A DNA stretch of 64,000 bases from positions 525,001 through 589,000 of the forward strand of contig JAPFBL010000222.1 of assembly GCA_026182355.1 (NCBI GenBank), in the 5' to 3' direction. Shown piece by piece: positions 11,521 through 25,409 of the stretch (within the stretch, counting starts at the first letter, position 1; every line of letters begins with the position of its first letter). Both the position numbers and the translations under genes were made by a program. Below the pieces are notes generated by a model. That model did no database searches. It was not told where the DNA came from and saw only the letters and a program-made list of their open reading frames with translations. This DNA is from Hermatobates lingyangjiaoensis. Lineage: Eukaryota > Arthropoda > Insecta > Hemiptera > Hermatobatidae.

Positions 11521-12100
11521 ATGAATAAATCAATTGATTACAGACCAATTAGTCAATTATCTTGTCTTGGGAAAATCTATAAGAGGCTGGTATTGTAGAA
11601 AATAAAAACCAGTCTACCCTTCCAACCAGAAAAGTTTGTTTTCAGAAGCCAGCGCGATGTTTTACTCTGTAAGCGCGAAGACTGGTCCAGTTCATTAAAC
11701 AGGGCGTTTCATCAGGTAGGCATGTTCCCCATAGAAAGACAGTGGCTGTGTTCCTGGATCTGGAGAACCCCTTCGACTTGGTCTCGCATAGGGGGCTGTT
11801 GCACAAACTGAGATTTTTTGGTTTGCCTGGATGGTTTATGAAGACAACTAGGTCTTTCCTTTCTGGACACCAATTCTTTGTCTCAACTAATAATAAACAT
11901 TTTTCAACTGGACAAATTTATAGGAGAACTCCCCAACGTAGCGTTCTTGGACCCATTCTCTACAACCTCAATACCTTTAAATTTCCCTAATCCCCCCCCC
12001 AACAATTAATACGAACTCACCCGACCGCATTGAGACGTTACTAGAATTTTTTGACTGCGACACTTCATTGTACCACACACAGTGCAAAGCCGTAAGACCA
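11521..12100 (+). pseudogene. Jockey/CR1-like LINE RT fragment
   Basis: The frame at 11521 gives IDYRPISQLSCLGKIYKRL, the early RT block. A second frame from about 11670 gives VAVFLDLENPFDLVSHRGLL (motif A, with the first catalytic Asp kept) and RRTPQRSVLGPILYNL (motif B, damaged from GTPQGS). About 12037-12060 reads FFDCDTSLYHT, a degenerate version of the FADDTALY active-site box. A stop after KRL, a frameshift and a C-run separate the parts. It lacks the endonuclease and tail. Confidence 0.78.
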
Positions 12101-12469
12101 TACAACTAGGAATACAACTCCTTTCCCTGACAGACTGACGTCTTCATTCTTGACAGTGTTGACTTTCTTAAACAAAAAAGCAGGACGAGAATTAAAAAGC
12201 AGTAGGTCTTTTACAACATTATATGAAGTTGTTATTGGCACATTAAAGTTCAATATATTCCCTTGTTGTAAGGCATTAATAGTGACTTTAAGATGTCAAA
12301 TATTTATCATCGGGCTTGCGAGATTGGCCATAATACCATGAAGGCCATAGTTTATTGACCCATCCACCCTATCCCCACCTTCCTACAACCATTCTAGTCA
12401 GCATAATGCATGCGTTCCCAACAAGTGAATAGTAGACATTTATTTTGTTTTTAACTTAGATATGTTCAA

Positions 12470-12545
12470 TTTAAGTGAAACCTGATGATGACATACATAT
12501 AGGCCGAAAGACTGTTATATCATTAATAGTTATTAAATATTTTTT
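12470..12545 (+). mobile_element. PLE-type end motif
   Basis: CTGATGA (12482-12488) is followed, after a 17-base spacer, by GAAAGACTG. The layout matches the PLE-end motif in this window, but the internal stem is weak. It is an isolated fragment with no coding sequence. Confidence 0.35.
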
Positions 12546-13161
12546 TTTCTATAGAATTTAAAATGCAGGTATAGTGATTAAAAATACAGTTAGCTAAGAA
12601 TTCTTGAATGATGTAATCGACCCCTTACCCTTGGATTATAGTAAACTGCTTAGTGACAATCTGTTTTGAATGTGTCTAGCTAATTTAATATAGATATTAT
12701 ACCCAACATGGCGTATGCTAGTACGCAAGTTAGAGACAACAAAAAAGCCCATGAGTTCTTAAACTAAAAACTTAAGTTTTTAATCTTACATTTTAATAAA
12801 CTTTCAAATATGTAACTTAAATTTTTTCTTTGTAATTAAATTGAAGAGTATGATCAGTAAACTTAGTAAACATTTAGAAATGCCATGTTATCAGGAGACT
12901 ATTAATTTTAATTTAATTCACGCACTTCTAACTCAATTTAGTCCAATTAATATGACTTATAGAGGATTTGAATGCCTTAAAAACTACTACTGAGTGAAGG
13001 CTTTCTACAAATCAGAGAAGAAATTTTAAATTAAAATGACTAAGGATTCCTTATTTGTTTGAAACAGTTGAATTATAAATACAATATCTCCTCATAGTGT
13101 AAATTGTTGCGATTAATTTCCTTCATTATTATTAATAGAATCGTGGAAACAAGTCATATAT

Positions 13162-13202
<41 letters not shown>

Positions 13203-15100
13203 TCGTGTATATATATATATATACGATCTAACATATAACCATATCTAACACGTCATGTTTTTTTCTGTCTTAATTTCGAAAATAACATATCCATATGGAA
13301 AAAAGTAACACGGACTTTTTTCTTCATTATCATGTTTATACTCCTATGTTTACTTTTTGCTTATTTTTTCCACTTACATAAAGCCTACTGTTTTGAATGT
13401 ATTATACCCAGGTTGACATCTTTACATTCAGTTAGTCAAGGAACTACACTTTGAAATCCTCATATTCTAATAAGATAGAAGTTTTTCAAAGTAGTTTTTC
13501 TGTCTTCATCTTACTGCACTTATTAGACATTTTTCGGATAAGTAAGTTTATATGATACATCCTTTTTCGGAAGTTGATTTATCTAAAACAATTTAGTATT
13601 AAGCAAGTTTGATATGCATAGGGTAAAATTTACGAAAAAAATGTCTATCAGAAAAATTAGTTTTTTAATCGTGAAATTGTGAAAAGACTTTTGTTACGGT
13701 GATACATAATATTTTAGGTTTTAGTTTTTGGATGTTAAATTTATTCATTTTTTCATATAATTTACACAATACATAAATATTTAATGTCATTTTAAACAAA
13801 CTCCATTAATTTATTAACGTTTATTTGTATTTCAAGTTGATGACAAATGAGTATGAAAATATATGAAAAGCATACATAAAATATAAAACTATAATTTTTA
13901 GTACGGTATAAGTTCTAAGTAAACTGATGAGGTGTGAAAAGAAAGTATGATGTAGGATTGTATATTTTTTTATAAATTAGTATGTTTATTTATTTTAGAT
14001 TTCCTATGTGCAGGATTATTTATGTAATATTTGATAAATAATGATAAATTGATATGTAATATATACTAAATTAATCAAACACATAGAAAGATAATTGAAA
14101 ATTACCTTTCACAACATGTTTGTGTTGTTTATTATATCCGATAATTGTATGAAAATGTATAGGTGGATTATTTTGAAATAGTGGTTTCTTTTTTTTTTTT
14201 TGATTAACTAAAAGCTAACATCTAACAATAATAATTTTCATTAGAATCACCCACATCATATATATTCTACAATATGTTCAATATTACATCTCTTTGTTTC
14301 TGAAATTAATTTGCGCATAGTAATATAATTAGATAATCAAAGTCACGACACTGGAATGGGTTGCAACTGTGTAAATGATTTAATTACATCGTTCCAAATT
14401 TAATTGAAATGGTTTCATAATTAATTTCAGATTTGGTTTCATTTCTGCAGCCGTAATAATTATTTTATAATTTCTCATTCTCTATACAAGATAAGTAAAA
14501 AACAAATCACATTGTTGTATGAAGTAATTAATGTTTTTTGTATTATTATATGGTTAGTAACGATTGTGAAGGAATTAAAGTTTCTCTCTCCCTATATATT
14601 CTTTTCTATTATAGACTTTGTAAGATGAGTATGGGTCTGTGACCGCAGCAAAATATTTGAGAAAAGAATGGTTTATTCAAAGGAAATTAGGTATCACTAT
14701 CATTTACATAGATAACACGTTTATCAAACAACTGTGATATCGTTGTAACAGTTCCTATTTCATATATTTTTTTTGCAATCAGTTTATCCACAAAATTAAC
14801 AAACTAATATTTTTTGACTGAAATTCGGTACCCGTACAGCAAATATCAAAAAGAACATATTAACAAAGCTTGTCATTGCTAAGAAGTGAAAAACCTTAAC
14901 CCAGATTCGTTCAATTTGTAACTTGTTTTTTTACGCTTATACCAATATTTATTATTTAAATACTATAATAACAGTAAATCATATCATAAAGACCTTGCAC
15001 GGATATCTCCATACTCTTTGTTTCAGTACATAAAAATCCATAGCATTCAAGCTGGTACTAGCTTAGATTACAATATTGATCCTACAAAGATACACATAGT
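12546..15100. other. AT-rich stretch with one (TA)n tract, no gene
   Basis: A (TA)n tract occupies about 13166-13222. A weak trace of a PLE protein tail (APEEAHIWVLQR) follows just beyond, at 15108-15165 on the plus strand. Nothing else is recognised. Confidence 0.5.
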
Positions 15101-15235
15101 GTTACTATGCTCCTGAGGAGGCACACATATGGGTACTCCAGCGTGTAGAACACCGAGGATGAATATTAAAACATATTATTTTCCTAATTATTTATAAATA
15201 GATTTATTTGTCTTTTATTGCTTATAAAAAATTTT

Positions 15236-15242
15236 CACACAC

Positions 15243-15273
<31 letters not shown>

Positions 15274-15320
15274 CACACACACACACACATACACACACCC
15301 ATACATATATATATATATAT
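15236..15320. repeat. (CA)n and (TA)n microsatellites
   Basis: A CA tract at about 15236-15297 is followed by a short TA tract at 15302-15320. It encodes only low-complexity frames. Confidence 0.95.
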
Positions 15321-15381
15321 GGTAAACAGGAAAACTATCCAAAAGGACAACAAATGTTTCACAGTAAACCGCTAAAACAGA

Positions 15382-16129
15382 AAAGTCAACTATACTATAA
15401 GTATACATAACAAAAACCTTTTTGGGTATATAATATATGATGTCCAATATAGGCATGATATAAATGTCTAAATTGGAGGTGTCTTTCATTCCTGGAGGTA
15501 GTACATGTAGAAATTGATTCCCTTGTCAATATACTCACTTAGTTTTGTATAACACACCACTGATGAATATAATATCATTAACATAACTACAGCAGTCATA
15601 ACACTTTTGGAAAGCTAAATTGGAAATTTCGTGTCATGGCTATTGTTCAAATAGCCAGTAGATTTCTTACATCGTTTACTTAACATCCTTCTACATTGAA
15701 TATTAATGTAAAATTTTCAAATTTAAAACAGTAAAATACCCTTTTTTTTCTCTGAAAAACATCCTAAACAACGAAGAAAATGTTGTTTTAAGCTGATTTG
15801 TTAAATAAAAATGTACGATAATTACAGTTATTAATCTCTAAACGAAAGATTTATATTTTGAATTACCTTTTACATTTTTGGTTTTTAACAGAATTATTAT
15901 ACTGGGAATTTTATGGCTTCTTAGTATTTAATAAGATCATTTTCTTTCCCCTTTGTCAAATAACATATATACGAATTTTTTTTTAATGAGTGTTATCATT
16001 TACCTGCACAATATTATTCCTCTTACATCTCTTATAAGTCAATAATATACTTTCATTTTTACATTAGAAACATCAATTTTATCTCAGTGGATTCGCTCAA
16101 AAAATTTCTAAGTCAATGTAAACAATGTA
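15382..16129 (-). repeat. Module B, diverged subfamily (B')
   Basis: It carries the same block order as other B copies (sub-terminal ACTATAAGTA, TTTCATTCCTG-GAGGTAGTAC, AACTACAGCAGT, TTACATCGTTTACTTAACAT, CCTGCACAATATTATTCC) but with many differences, notably in its first 300 bases. Its closest relative in those 300 bases is at about 22590-22866 on the plus strand. It is non-coding. Confidence 0.8.
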
Positions 16130-18568
16130 AAAAAATCTGGAGTGGCCTACACTCAACTTTACTATAAGTAACTTTATATCAAATTTCTTGAGTATATAAA
16201 ACATAACGTCTCATTTAAGCATAACGTAAACATCTAAATGGGATATGATTATTAGTCTTTCATTCCTGAGGTAGTACAAATAGTAATTGAAGAACATATC
16301 AATATATAAGCTTTAATTTTTGTACATCACACAGCTGATGCAAATAATTTCATTAGTATAACTACAGCAGTAATAACAGTTTGGAAAAACCAAAGTGAAC
16401 ATTTCTTGTACGAAATATTCTCATACAAGAGAACATGGCTTTTGTTCAAATAGCCAGTCGATTTCTGACATCTTTTACTTGACATCCTTCTACATTGAAT
16501 ATTAAAGTATCAAATATAAACAGGAAAATACCCTTTTTCTCTCTGAAAAACATCATAAACAGCGAAGAAAAAAATGTTTTTTTAAGGTGATTTATAGCTA
16601 AAGTAGTACGATAATTACATTGATTAATCTCTAAACGAAAGATTTCAATTTTGAATTATCTTTTACATTTTTGGTTTTTTATAGAATTATTATACTGTGA
16701 ATTTTATGTCTTCTAAGTATTTAAAAAGATCATTTTCCTTCCCCTTTAGCAAAAACCATATATACAAATTTTTTCTGAGTGAGTGTTATCATTTTCCTGC
16801 ACAATATTATTCCTCATACATCTCATATACGTCAATAAACAATTTAAACTGTTCCTTTATAAAATCAATTTTATCTCAGTGGATTTGCTCAAAAAATTTC
16901 TAAGTCAATGTAAACAATGAAAAAAATATAAAAAATTCAACAAGTATAGCAGGTGATCCCTTAGTCTAAGATAAACAAACAGTTTTTATAGCGTTATTGC
17001 TCTTTCCCATAAGTGAAACTTCATGATTTTTTTTTTATAAATTGCTAATTCTTTGTTCCATTTTTTGTAAAATTATCATTATTTTTAAATGAGCCGTTTA
17101 GCGTCAAACAAACATTTTCTGAAAACAGAAATCCTACTGTAACGCCCCATTAGCGAATGTAATTTTGACAAAAAATATCTCAACTCATTCTACACATAAT
17201 GTTCTATTTACAGGCATAGTTTCATTCTTGTCCGTCAAACAGTATGGCTTGTATCGCTCTCACAAGGTTTGAGATTGAATTATAAGTCAAAATTTTTACA
17301 TTTTATTGAAAAAAAAATATTTCCTGTTGTTTAATAATTCTGAATATATTTTTCGTTTGTTCCATTTGTAACCGCAAAGATAATGTGTAAATTTCAAAAC
17401 TCTAGGGTTATCAGTTTAGGAGAAATAAATGTTTTAAAAAAAACGGTTATTGGCAAAAAAAGTGACTTTCCCATCATGCATAATTCTTCCCAAACAATAG
17501 GGATCTTTGTCTATATGCGGCCCATTTTTGTGTAAAATATCAACTTGATCCATCAAAGATTCTGGACCGTAGCGTGGTAACAAGCAATGCTAACACACTC
17601 ACCCACCCACCCACCCACCCACCACACACACACAGACATCATCGTAAAAACTTCATAAAACGACTTCTGGGACCTCAAAACATGTAATACCGTCAAAATC
17701 TCGAGATCGAATTTTTTCACGATCACTATACTTTACTTATAGTAAAGTAAAAATACAAAAAATTCGACAAGTATAGCAGGTGATCTCTTAGTCTAGGATT
17801 AACAAAGAGTTTTTATATCGTTATTGCTCTTTTCCGTAATTGAAACTTCATGATTTTTTTTTTTATGAATTGCTAATTTTTTGTTCCATTTTTGGTAAAA
17901 TTTTCATTATTTTTTAAAGCGCCGTTTGGCGTCAAAAAAACATTTTCTAAAAACAGAAATTGTACTGGAACGCCCCTTTAGCGAATGTAATTTTAGAAAA
18001 AAATATCTCAACTCATTGACCATATAATGTTCTATTTATAGGCATAGTTTCATTCGTGTCCGTCAAACAGTATGGCTTGTATGGCTCTCACAATGTTTGA
18101 GATTGATTTTTAAGTCAAAATTTTACATTTTATTAAAAAAAAAATATTTTCTGTTGTTTTAAAATTCTGAATATATTTGTCCTTTGTTGCATTTGAAACC
18201 TCAAAGATAATGTCAAAATTTCAAAACTCTAGGGTTATTAGTTTAGGAGAAATAAATGTTTTAAAAAACAACGTTTTTTGGCAAAAAAAGTAACTTTCCC
18301 ATCATGCATAATTCTTCCCAAACAATAGGGATCTTCGTCTTTATGAGGCCCATTTTTGTGTAAAATGTCAACTTGATCCATCAAAGATTCTGGACCGTAG
18401 CGTGGTAACAAGCAATGCTAACACACGCACCCACCCACCCACACACACACAGACATCATCGCAAAAACTTCATAAAACGACTTCTGGGACCTCAAAACAT
18501 GTAATTCCGTCAAAATCTCGAGATCGAATTTTTTCACGATCACTATACTTTACTTATAGTAAAGTAAA
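16130..18568 (-). mobile_element. A-B family array: B, A, A in tandem
   Basis: B occupies about 16130-16919, followed directly by A at 16920-17750 and a second A at 17751-18568, all in one orientation. Each A ends in the palindrome TTTACTTTACT/AGTAAAGTAAA-type core (CTTTACTTATAGTAAAG) and holds a (CCCA)n tract near 17595-17630 and 18425-18445. Together with the preceding B' the array reads B'-B-A-A. Open frames inside are not conserved between copies, so it is treated as non-coding. Confidence 0.88.
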
Positions 18569-18604
18569 AACAACCTGCACTTAAAACCACAACTTCAGAG
18601 AACC

Positions 18605-18979
18605 AATGTAATTTATCAATATAATTGTTTAATAGGAAACTGCGAGATCCTAAAATCAAAATACATTGGTTCAACAACAACAACAATTTCAAGAAGACTC
18701 ACAATGCATCTGTCAGCAGGAGCCCCAAAAGAACATTCCATAAATGAACATAAAATCAAATTGACTGGAGAAATGCTGGTGAAAAACACAGAAGTTTTAT
18801 ACCATGAAAATGATCATAACAGACTACAAATTGCTGAAGCACTTAAGATAAGAGAACTGAAACCAAATATGAACAACCAAACCACAGGATTCAACAGGAC
18901 GTTAAAACTATATTCTAGAACGACGCAAGAACACGAATCAAGGTTGAAGGCCCAACAGATGGAACCTAGAGGCATTTTA
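18605..18979 (+). pseudogene. PLE GIY-YIG endonuclease fragment (second PLE family)
   Basis: The frame reads VIYQYNC (18608) ... KYIGSTTTTISRRLTMHL ... GAPKEHSINEHK ... HNRLQIAEALKIRELKPN. This is the GIY-YIG core (Y..C...KYIG), a downstream Arg-rich strand and the late Glu/Ala helix seen in PLE endonucleases, which nick DNA at the target site. It lies directly downstream of the A-B array end and lacks the RT. The fold signature differs from the 39.8 kb copy (VYRLDCTQCDSFYVG), so the window holds at least two PLE lineages. Confidence 0.8.
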
Positions 18980-19345
18980 TGAAGTTAAGAGGTACACCTG
19001 ATTATGACAGGTGGAAAAAACTGCTTTAAGAAAATGTTTATTTTGGTGATAGAATTATTTCTTGATGTTTTTGAAAATTATTGTGTTAATTTAGGAAATG
19101 TATAGTGTAGTATAGTTGTGATTAGTAGGAATAAGTTTTTATAAATATGATTAACTCTGAAGATGGTCAAGGAGACCGAAACATGTCAGTTATGAAGAAT
19201 AAATCATTTGGAGAACTAGTGTATTTAATACCAGAAAGATTTAAATCAAAGGTGAGAAAACTTGAAAGATCGACTATGAAATTGATTCATGCCACAGTAC
19301 AAAGGTCGTTCAACAAAACATATATATATATATATATATATAATT
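18980..19345 (+). mobile_element. PLE 3' region ending in (TA)n
   Basis: Non-coding tail of the preceding PLE fragment. It contains CTGAAGATGGTCAAGGAGAC then CGAAACATGTC (19157-19190), with a GGTC/GACC stem between CTGAAGA and GAAA. A (TA)n tract at 19320-19342 closes the fragment. Confidence 0.55.
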
Positions 19346-20780
19346 AAAATCTGAAATTAACAGAAATAAAGGCAGTACTCTAAGGATAATTTTTATTATT
19401 TTTACCATATTAATGGTCATCGTCATGTAATGATGTTGTGAGAAGACATTGTCCCAAAAGTTAACCAGATGGTAGACTGCTGCATGTTTGTCACGATGGA
19501 AACGAAAAAAGTACTAGGAATTGCGAAAAGGAAGGAAAATGAACAAAGTTATTATAAAATAAATTATAATTAAATGAGATAAATTAATTGACTGAAGGAA
19601 AACATAAAGTGAATTATAAATAATGTTATACACAATAATAATGTCAACAAAAATTGTGTTCAATTTAAATTTTTCTGATGAAATTAAAGCAGAATTTTGG
19701 TTAATAAAATTTGCTAACGGAAGCTAAGATTTTATTTTATCAATAAAGTATAGCAGATATAATTCAATTATTCTAATTTATTGAAATGTGTTTACACATA
19801 CTTAGTAAAATATTAGAAAGAATATGAATATTAGAAAGTATTTGCTCGAAGCGGGTTCTGTAATTTCTAATTTCAAAGTTTTTTCTTTGAACAGAAGTTT
19901 TATTCAATAATATTCAGCACAAGGAAATTACAGTTATGAATGATAACATTTATTATAACTTCAAATGTACAAGGAAATGCTAAAATAACTGGAATACTGA
20001 AAAAGAGCTTGAAATATTTATTTATTTTATTCAGATATTTTTTCATACCGTTAAACAAATTGTAGATTTTCTTTTTTTGCTAGCTACTTAAAAACACAGT
20101 GATTTTAATTATATTACTATTTTATTTACAAAGATGCGTTGACGTTTGTGATGTTTACTTTAATACTGTTTCAACGAGAGATTTCTAAAAAGTTTTTTAT
20201 TTGACCTTTACTTGAATATTTCAAAGCAAAAAGCCATCCCATGGATTAACATTTTCTGTTGAATATTTCATTTAGTTACAGAAACATGTCCCTTAAACAC
20301 TTCAGATTGCAAAGTATACCCTAGGTAATTGATTCCATTTAGTGTTAATGCCGGCTGACAATCATATTATCAGTAATGTATTATTTTATTTTTATGTTTT
20401 GTAAATCACAGCTTTTAAAACTCTAAGTGTAGAAAAGCTAAAGAGGTGTGCTAAAACTAAGAGCAGTAGAAAAGTGTAGTTATCAGTAATTGCCAATAAT
20501 CTGTATTACTGGTAATTTGGTCCATAGTAAAAGCTGTATTTAATTTTTTTGATTATATTACATCAATAATTAATTTAAATGAGGCATTGAAAAATGCCGT
20601 TTAATATCACATACAAGCTTATAGAAATTTTGTTATTTAAATTGATAAGTGAAGTACTTCACGACATTCCAAAGTCCATCGCGGTCATAGTTGAGGCTTC
20701 AGTGGAAATTCTCCCAGAAAGCTACACTTCTGACGTTGATATATCAAAGGAATATTATGTATTCCTAATAATTCAAAACT
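19346..20780. other. AT-rich stretch, no gene seen
   Basis: Only short frames without motifs (for example 20594-20791) are visible. No repeat family recognised. Confidence 0.6.
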
Positions 20781-21004
20781 GGGAGTCCTAAGTTTTGCCT
20801 AACTCAATTGTACGTAGAGTATTAATGTTAAATCGTCATGACATCGTACAGGCTGAGGCCCGATGGCTGAACGTCCTCTCCGTTGGGATGATGTGCTAAG
20901 ATTCTCTCATCTAGAGCATAAAACAATCCGGGGCAGAGTGGGATTCGAACCCGGAATATACCAATCTGGAGGCCAGTATATAGCTACTGGGCTACACTGG
21001 TCCC
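20781..21004 (-). mobile_element. tRNA-derived SINE copy 3, diverged and 3'-short
   Basis: The minus strand begins GGGACCAGTGTAGCCCAGTA and has a consensus-like B box GGTTCGAATCCC. It keeps the shared body (AGGACGTTCAGCC, CCTGTACGATGTCATGACG, TTGAGTTAGGCAAAACTTAG) but stops at GGACTCCC, where copies 1 and 2 continue for about 90 bases more. No clear target-site duplication was found. Confidence 0.8.
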
Positions 21005-21219
21005 TAAATAAATCTCGTACAAAGTCAAGTTTGTAGTGAAATATATTCCTTCAGGTTTTTTCAACAATAATTCCTTCTAAACACATTTCGATCTAACAAT
21101 TTTTCAAAAAAAAAAAAAAAACTATACACTATTTCCATTACATCATATATGGACCCAAACAGGACAGGATTTAAGAAAAAAAAATGCAATCGGAGAAACT
21201 TAATTTCTTAACTAAATGC

Positions 21220-22866
21220 TCTTTTGTGTGTAAGTTTGCATCCAAAGTGTGTCCAGAATTAACGCTAAGGTCCAGAATTATTGATGAATTATATTGATAT
21301 TTGACACACTAACATGAGGCTCATAAGGTATATGTGATGGGATGTAGATAATTACGAGAGTATACATGATTGGAATGTCACTTCTTTTGCCAAAAAATGT
21401 GTTTTTAGACAAAATTTTTTTCTCATCAACTATTAATTTTAGTCTTAAAATTATTGCAATATCTTTGGTGATACAAAGGCATAAACGAAAAATATCTTCA
21501 GATTTTTTAAAAACACAGGAAATATTTTTTTCAATAAAATATAAAAATTGTGAACTATAATTCAATTTGAAAGCTTGTGAGATCGATAAAGCCATACCGT
21601 CTGACGGATCAAAATGAAACTATACATCGAATAAAACATTATGCAAGAATTAAGTTGATATATTTTTTTTTTTTTAATTACATTATCCAAAAGAGGAATT
21701 GCGTACATTTCCGTTTACATAAAACGTTTTTTTTTTACGCTAAACGACTCATTATAAAACAACAAAAATTAAACAAAAAATTAGCAGTATATTAAAAAAA
21801 ATTTGAATTTTCAATTACGGACATGTGCAATAAAGCTATAATAACTGAATATTGATCCTGCAATAATGGCATACTTGCTATACTTGTTTTTTATTACATT
21901 TATTTACATTGTTTACACTGATCTCCAGTTTTTTTTAGTTATCCACTGAAATAAAACAGATGTTTAAAGGCTTAATGGAAAGTATTTAAATAATTCAATA
22001 CATTGCTGGTATCTTGTCGATAAATATCTAGTTATTAACTATTCTAGTCTACCAATTCGTACTATTATTTTTAAAAATTCCTAGCTTCCAGATCTAAAAA
22101 ATCTAAATTATACTAAAAAGCCGGCTTTGAACAACTGGCTAATTACAAATATATATTTTCTCAATATACATTTCCAGCAACTTTATTACAAAGTACTGGA
22201 CGCATGAAAAAGATAACACTCGCTTAGCTTATATTGATTTTTTAAAAATTTTGACAAAGGGAAAGAAATGTGATTTATTAAAAAACGATTCCCAGTATAA
22301 CAATTTTATAAATGTCCAAAAATGTAAAACACAATTCAAAATTGGAATCATCTTTTTGGAAAATAATAAATGAATTTATCCTAGATCTTAAATTAAAAAT
22401 TATCTTAAAACGATATTTTTCTTACATTTTTCTGCCATTAATATATCTGCAAAATAAGAATATTTTCAAGTTTTTAAATGGGAAACTTTATCTTAAATCT
22501 GAATGTAGATGGAAGGTAGATAAAATATGTAAGAGGTCCACTGGCTATTGGATCAAAAGCCATCTTCTCCTGTAAGAGATTATTTCGTAACACGAAATTT
22601 CCAATTTAGCTTTCCAAAAGTGTTATGACTGCTGTAGTTATGTTAATGATATTATGTTCATCAGTGGTGTGTTATACAAAACTAAGTGAGTATATTGACA
22701 AGGGAATCAATTTCTACATGTACTACCTCCAGGAATGAAAGACATCTCCAATTTAGACATATATATCATGCCTAAATTGGACATCATATATTATAAACCC
22801 AAAAAGTTTTGTGTTATGTATACTTATATTATAGTTGATTGTACGTCCCTCCAGATTTTTTTTTAA
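21220..22866 (+). mobile_element. Diverged A'-B' element, near full length
   Basis: It has the same order as the young copy at 41.1 kb, but with heavy divergence. The A part (about 21230-21890) keeps CCAGAATTATTGATG, TTTTGCCAAAAAATG, CTATACTTGTTTTT and TTTACATTGTTTACA. The B part (21890-22866) keeps GACAAAGGGAAAG, AACTACAGCAGTCATAACA in reverse, and ends GTATACTTATATTATAGTTG...CTCCAGATTTTTTT. The region at about 22060-22200 also matches the extra segment found in the long B at 26.9 kb. It is non-coding. Confidence 0.7.
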
Positions 22867-25405
22867 AATACACCTTTAAAAACTTTATAATAAGTGAATT
22901 ATTGTAAATAATAAATATTGCTCTGTATCACAGTAATTGTTTAGTTTGCCTGTTTTTCTAGAAGTTGATAATGTCTTTCATGGAATCGACAAAATATTGT
23001 GTTCAACTGCGTAGATAACGGTATCACAGGTCTAATAATTTTGTAACTGTCCCAATGTTTAATATGGAGTACTCTGTAATTGTAAATTTGTACAATATAT
23101 TAACTGCTTAGTTCCTTCAACACTTTTTTTAAGATAATATTACAACCTATTTATGGGAACATTCAGTCAAATAAAATATGTAGTATGTGTTGTTTATGAT
23201 TTTGAAAGCAGATATGTTTAGAAGTAATCTAAGCTTCACTTTTTTTTATTATTAATGCTTGAAATCTGAAAATAATCACGCAGATGGCTTAAATATATAG
23301 CTCCCACAATCCTTGGTTATTTGATAAACTGTAGTTTTATTATTTTTCATTCATTCTCTAATCTGTTCATACTAGTATTACGTCTTATTGTGTTGATAGC
23401 TATTATAAAAGATAAAAGGGAAGCATAAACCAGTTTGATAAAACTCCAGTTTTTGTATAATGGCTGATAAATAGCTTCATATATATCTATAAAAAAATTA
23501 TAGAAATATATGAGTAAATATCATCAACGGCAATAATTTCAGTTAACCTTCCAGAATAAACATGCTGGAACTCTTTGTATAAATGAAATATCATGGCTTC
23601 AAGAATTCCAGGATAAATATTTTTCAAAATTAACTAGAAACTGGTGTTCAGAATTTCTAGTGGTTTGGCTGATCGCAGCTGGTCTCGACTCTACAGCTTG
23701 CTTCCATTCTTGGTATACATCAGAAGGATTTTGGCTATTCCTCAGAGTAAAACTCTGAAGATTAGTAGTTTCTATTGTATTAGTAGACCTGTATAATTAA
23801 ACTGCATAATTAAGTTTTCAATTTTGTTTACTCTCTCATTATTTATAGAATATATTTATTTCTGAATCACTCAAATTAAGAAAGAAAGTTATGATGTAAG
23901 ATACCACTATTTTCTGTGAATCTTACTGACAATATCTACGATACTAGTAATAACAATAGTACCTCTGAAATAACTTAAAATAATCATATCTGAGTCTCAT
24001 GATATCAAGTTTTTATGAAGGGTGATATCTCAAAATAAAGTTGAACAGGCCAAAATGTATGGCTCTAGTATAGCTTAGAGACTAGGATATTGGTTTCAAA
24101 TTGTATTTCTGATTTACAGAGTTTATTGTTAAATACTTTCCGTTGATAAAAACCTGTAATATAACTGAATCTACTATTACAAATTACATTGATCGGATAG
24201 TAAACTGATTTAGTTCCTCTATGCGACGAAAAGATTAAATTATTTCCTGGGAGCATATCTAATTAAATAATACATTAAATAGCATCAAACCTTTCTAATA
24301 ATGTATCGCTCCATTATCACAGTGGACCTTAATACGTTCAGCTCCTCGTTTCTTGGATAGTGTACTAAGACCCACCAAAGCCAAGAAACAAAACCCCTTC
24401 AGTTATCCGGGACTGATGCCCACTTAGAATTTTTGTTCCCTTAGAGTTTTTTGCGTCTTTTCTTCTTTAATTCTTTTCGATAGTTACTATTATTTATAAA
24501 CATACAATACAAAGTCGTTTTACAAGATTTGTATGAATAAAGATTTCTCTACTTTTTAAAATATTTTAAATAATATTGCGGTTTTTTTGCTAATAATGAT
24601 AGTTATTAACCAATATTATAATCAATTAACGGTTATGATATACTTTTTTTATCATAGTTACTATAATTATTATGTGCATATGATATATATCTTTGATATT
24701 GGTAGTTCTCATATTACAATTATATGGTTATTGATTTAATTCTTTTTTTTTTATTAGGCTCATCCCAATACTCAATTAAAATATTATAAAATAATAAACT
24801 GACTCTTTATTCATCTGTAATATTGCTATCTTTCCTCCCTCCTTTCTTTGCTCGTAATCAAACCTATGTTAAAGGTTTCTAAATTACCTCTCTCTCTAGT
24901 ATTCCTGGCAATATCACCAAATACACTTACACCAATTAATCAAATAAGCTTAAACAATTAAAGTAATTAATGTTAAGTGCTATCAAACGATTTTCTTTAC
25001 AAGTCGTTGCTTATATTGCTTCTGTTAAACTGTATCAACTCTATAGTTATCAAAACCAATTTACATTGCAAACAGAAATTAAATCTTTTTCAAGCCATTA
25101 GAGTAAATAATGTTGAATTAGTATTTTGAATTAAAATTGCTTGCTTTTAAGATCAATCTTATTAATTTAGAGATCATTTACAATATTTTTTTATTTGCCA
25201 CATAATTTAATTCAAGTTTAATTGAAAGTCTCAAACGCCAAGCTAACAAACCGTGATTATATTTGGATTACTGTTGAGCAAAACAACAAACGTTCTTGCT
25301 TTGTCTCATTTTGCATGCTGGTTTTTTTTTAACGTAATATAATCACTAAAATTATTTGTGTTTCTGAAATAATAAACGTAACAAATAATTAAAACAATAT
25401 CAACA
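22867..25405. other. AT-rich stretch, no gene seen
   Basis: No coding motif or known repeat was recognised. The short minus-strand frame at 24065-24256 has no recognisable domain. Confidence 0.55.
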
Positions 25406-25409
25406 GCAT

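Noticed and set aside
15108..15165. APEEAHIWVLQR, similar to the PLE endonuclease tail
   Set aside because: Plausible PLE debris but too short for its own entry. It is mentioned in the stretch description only.
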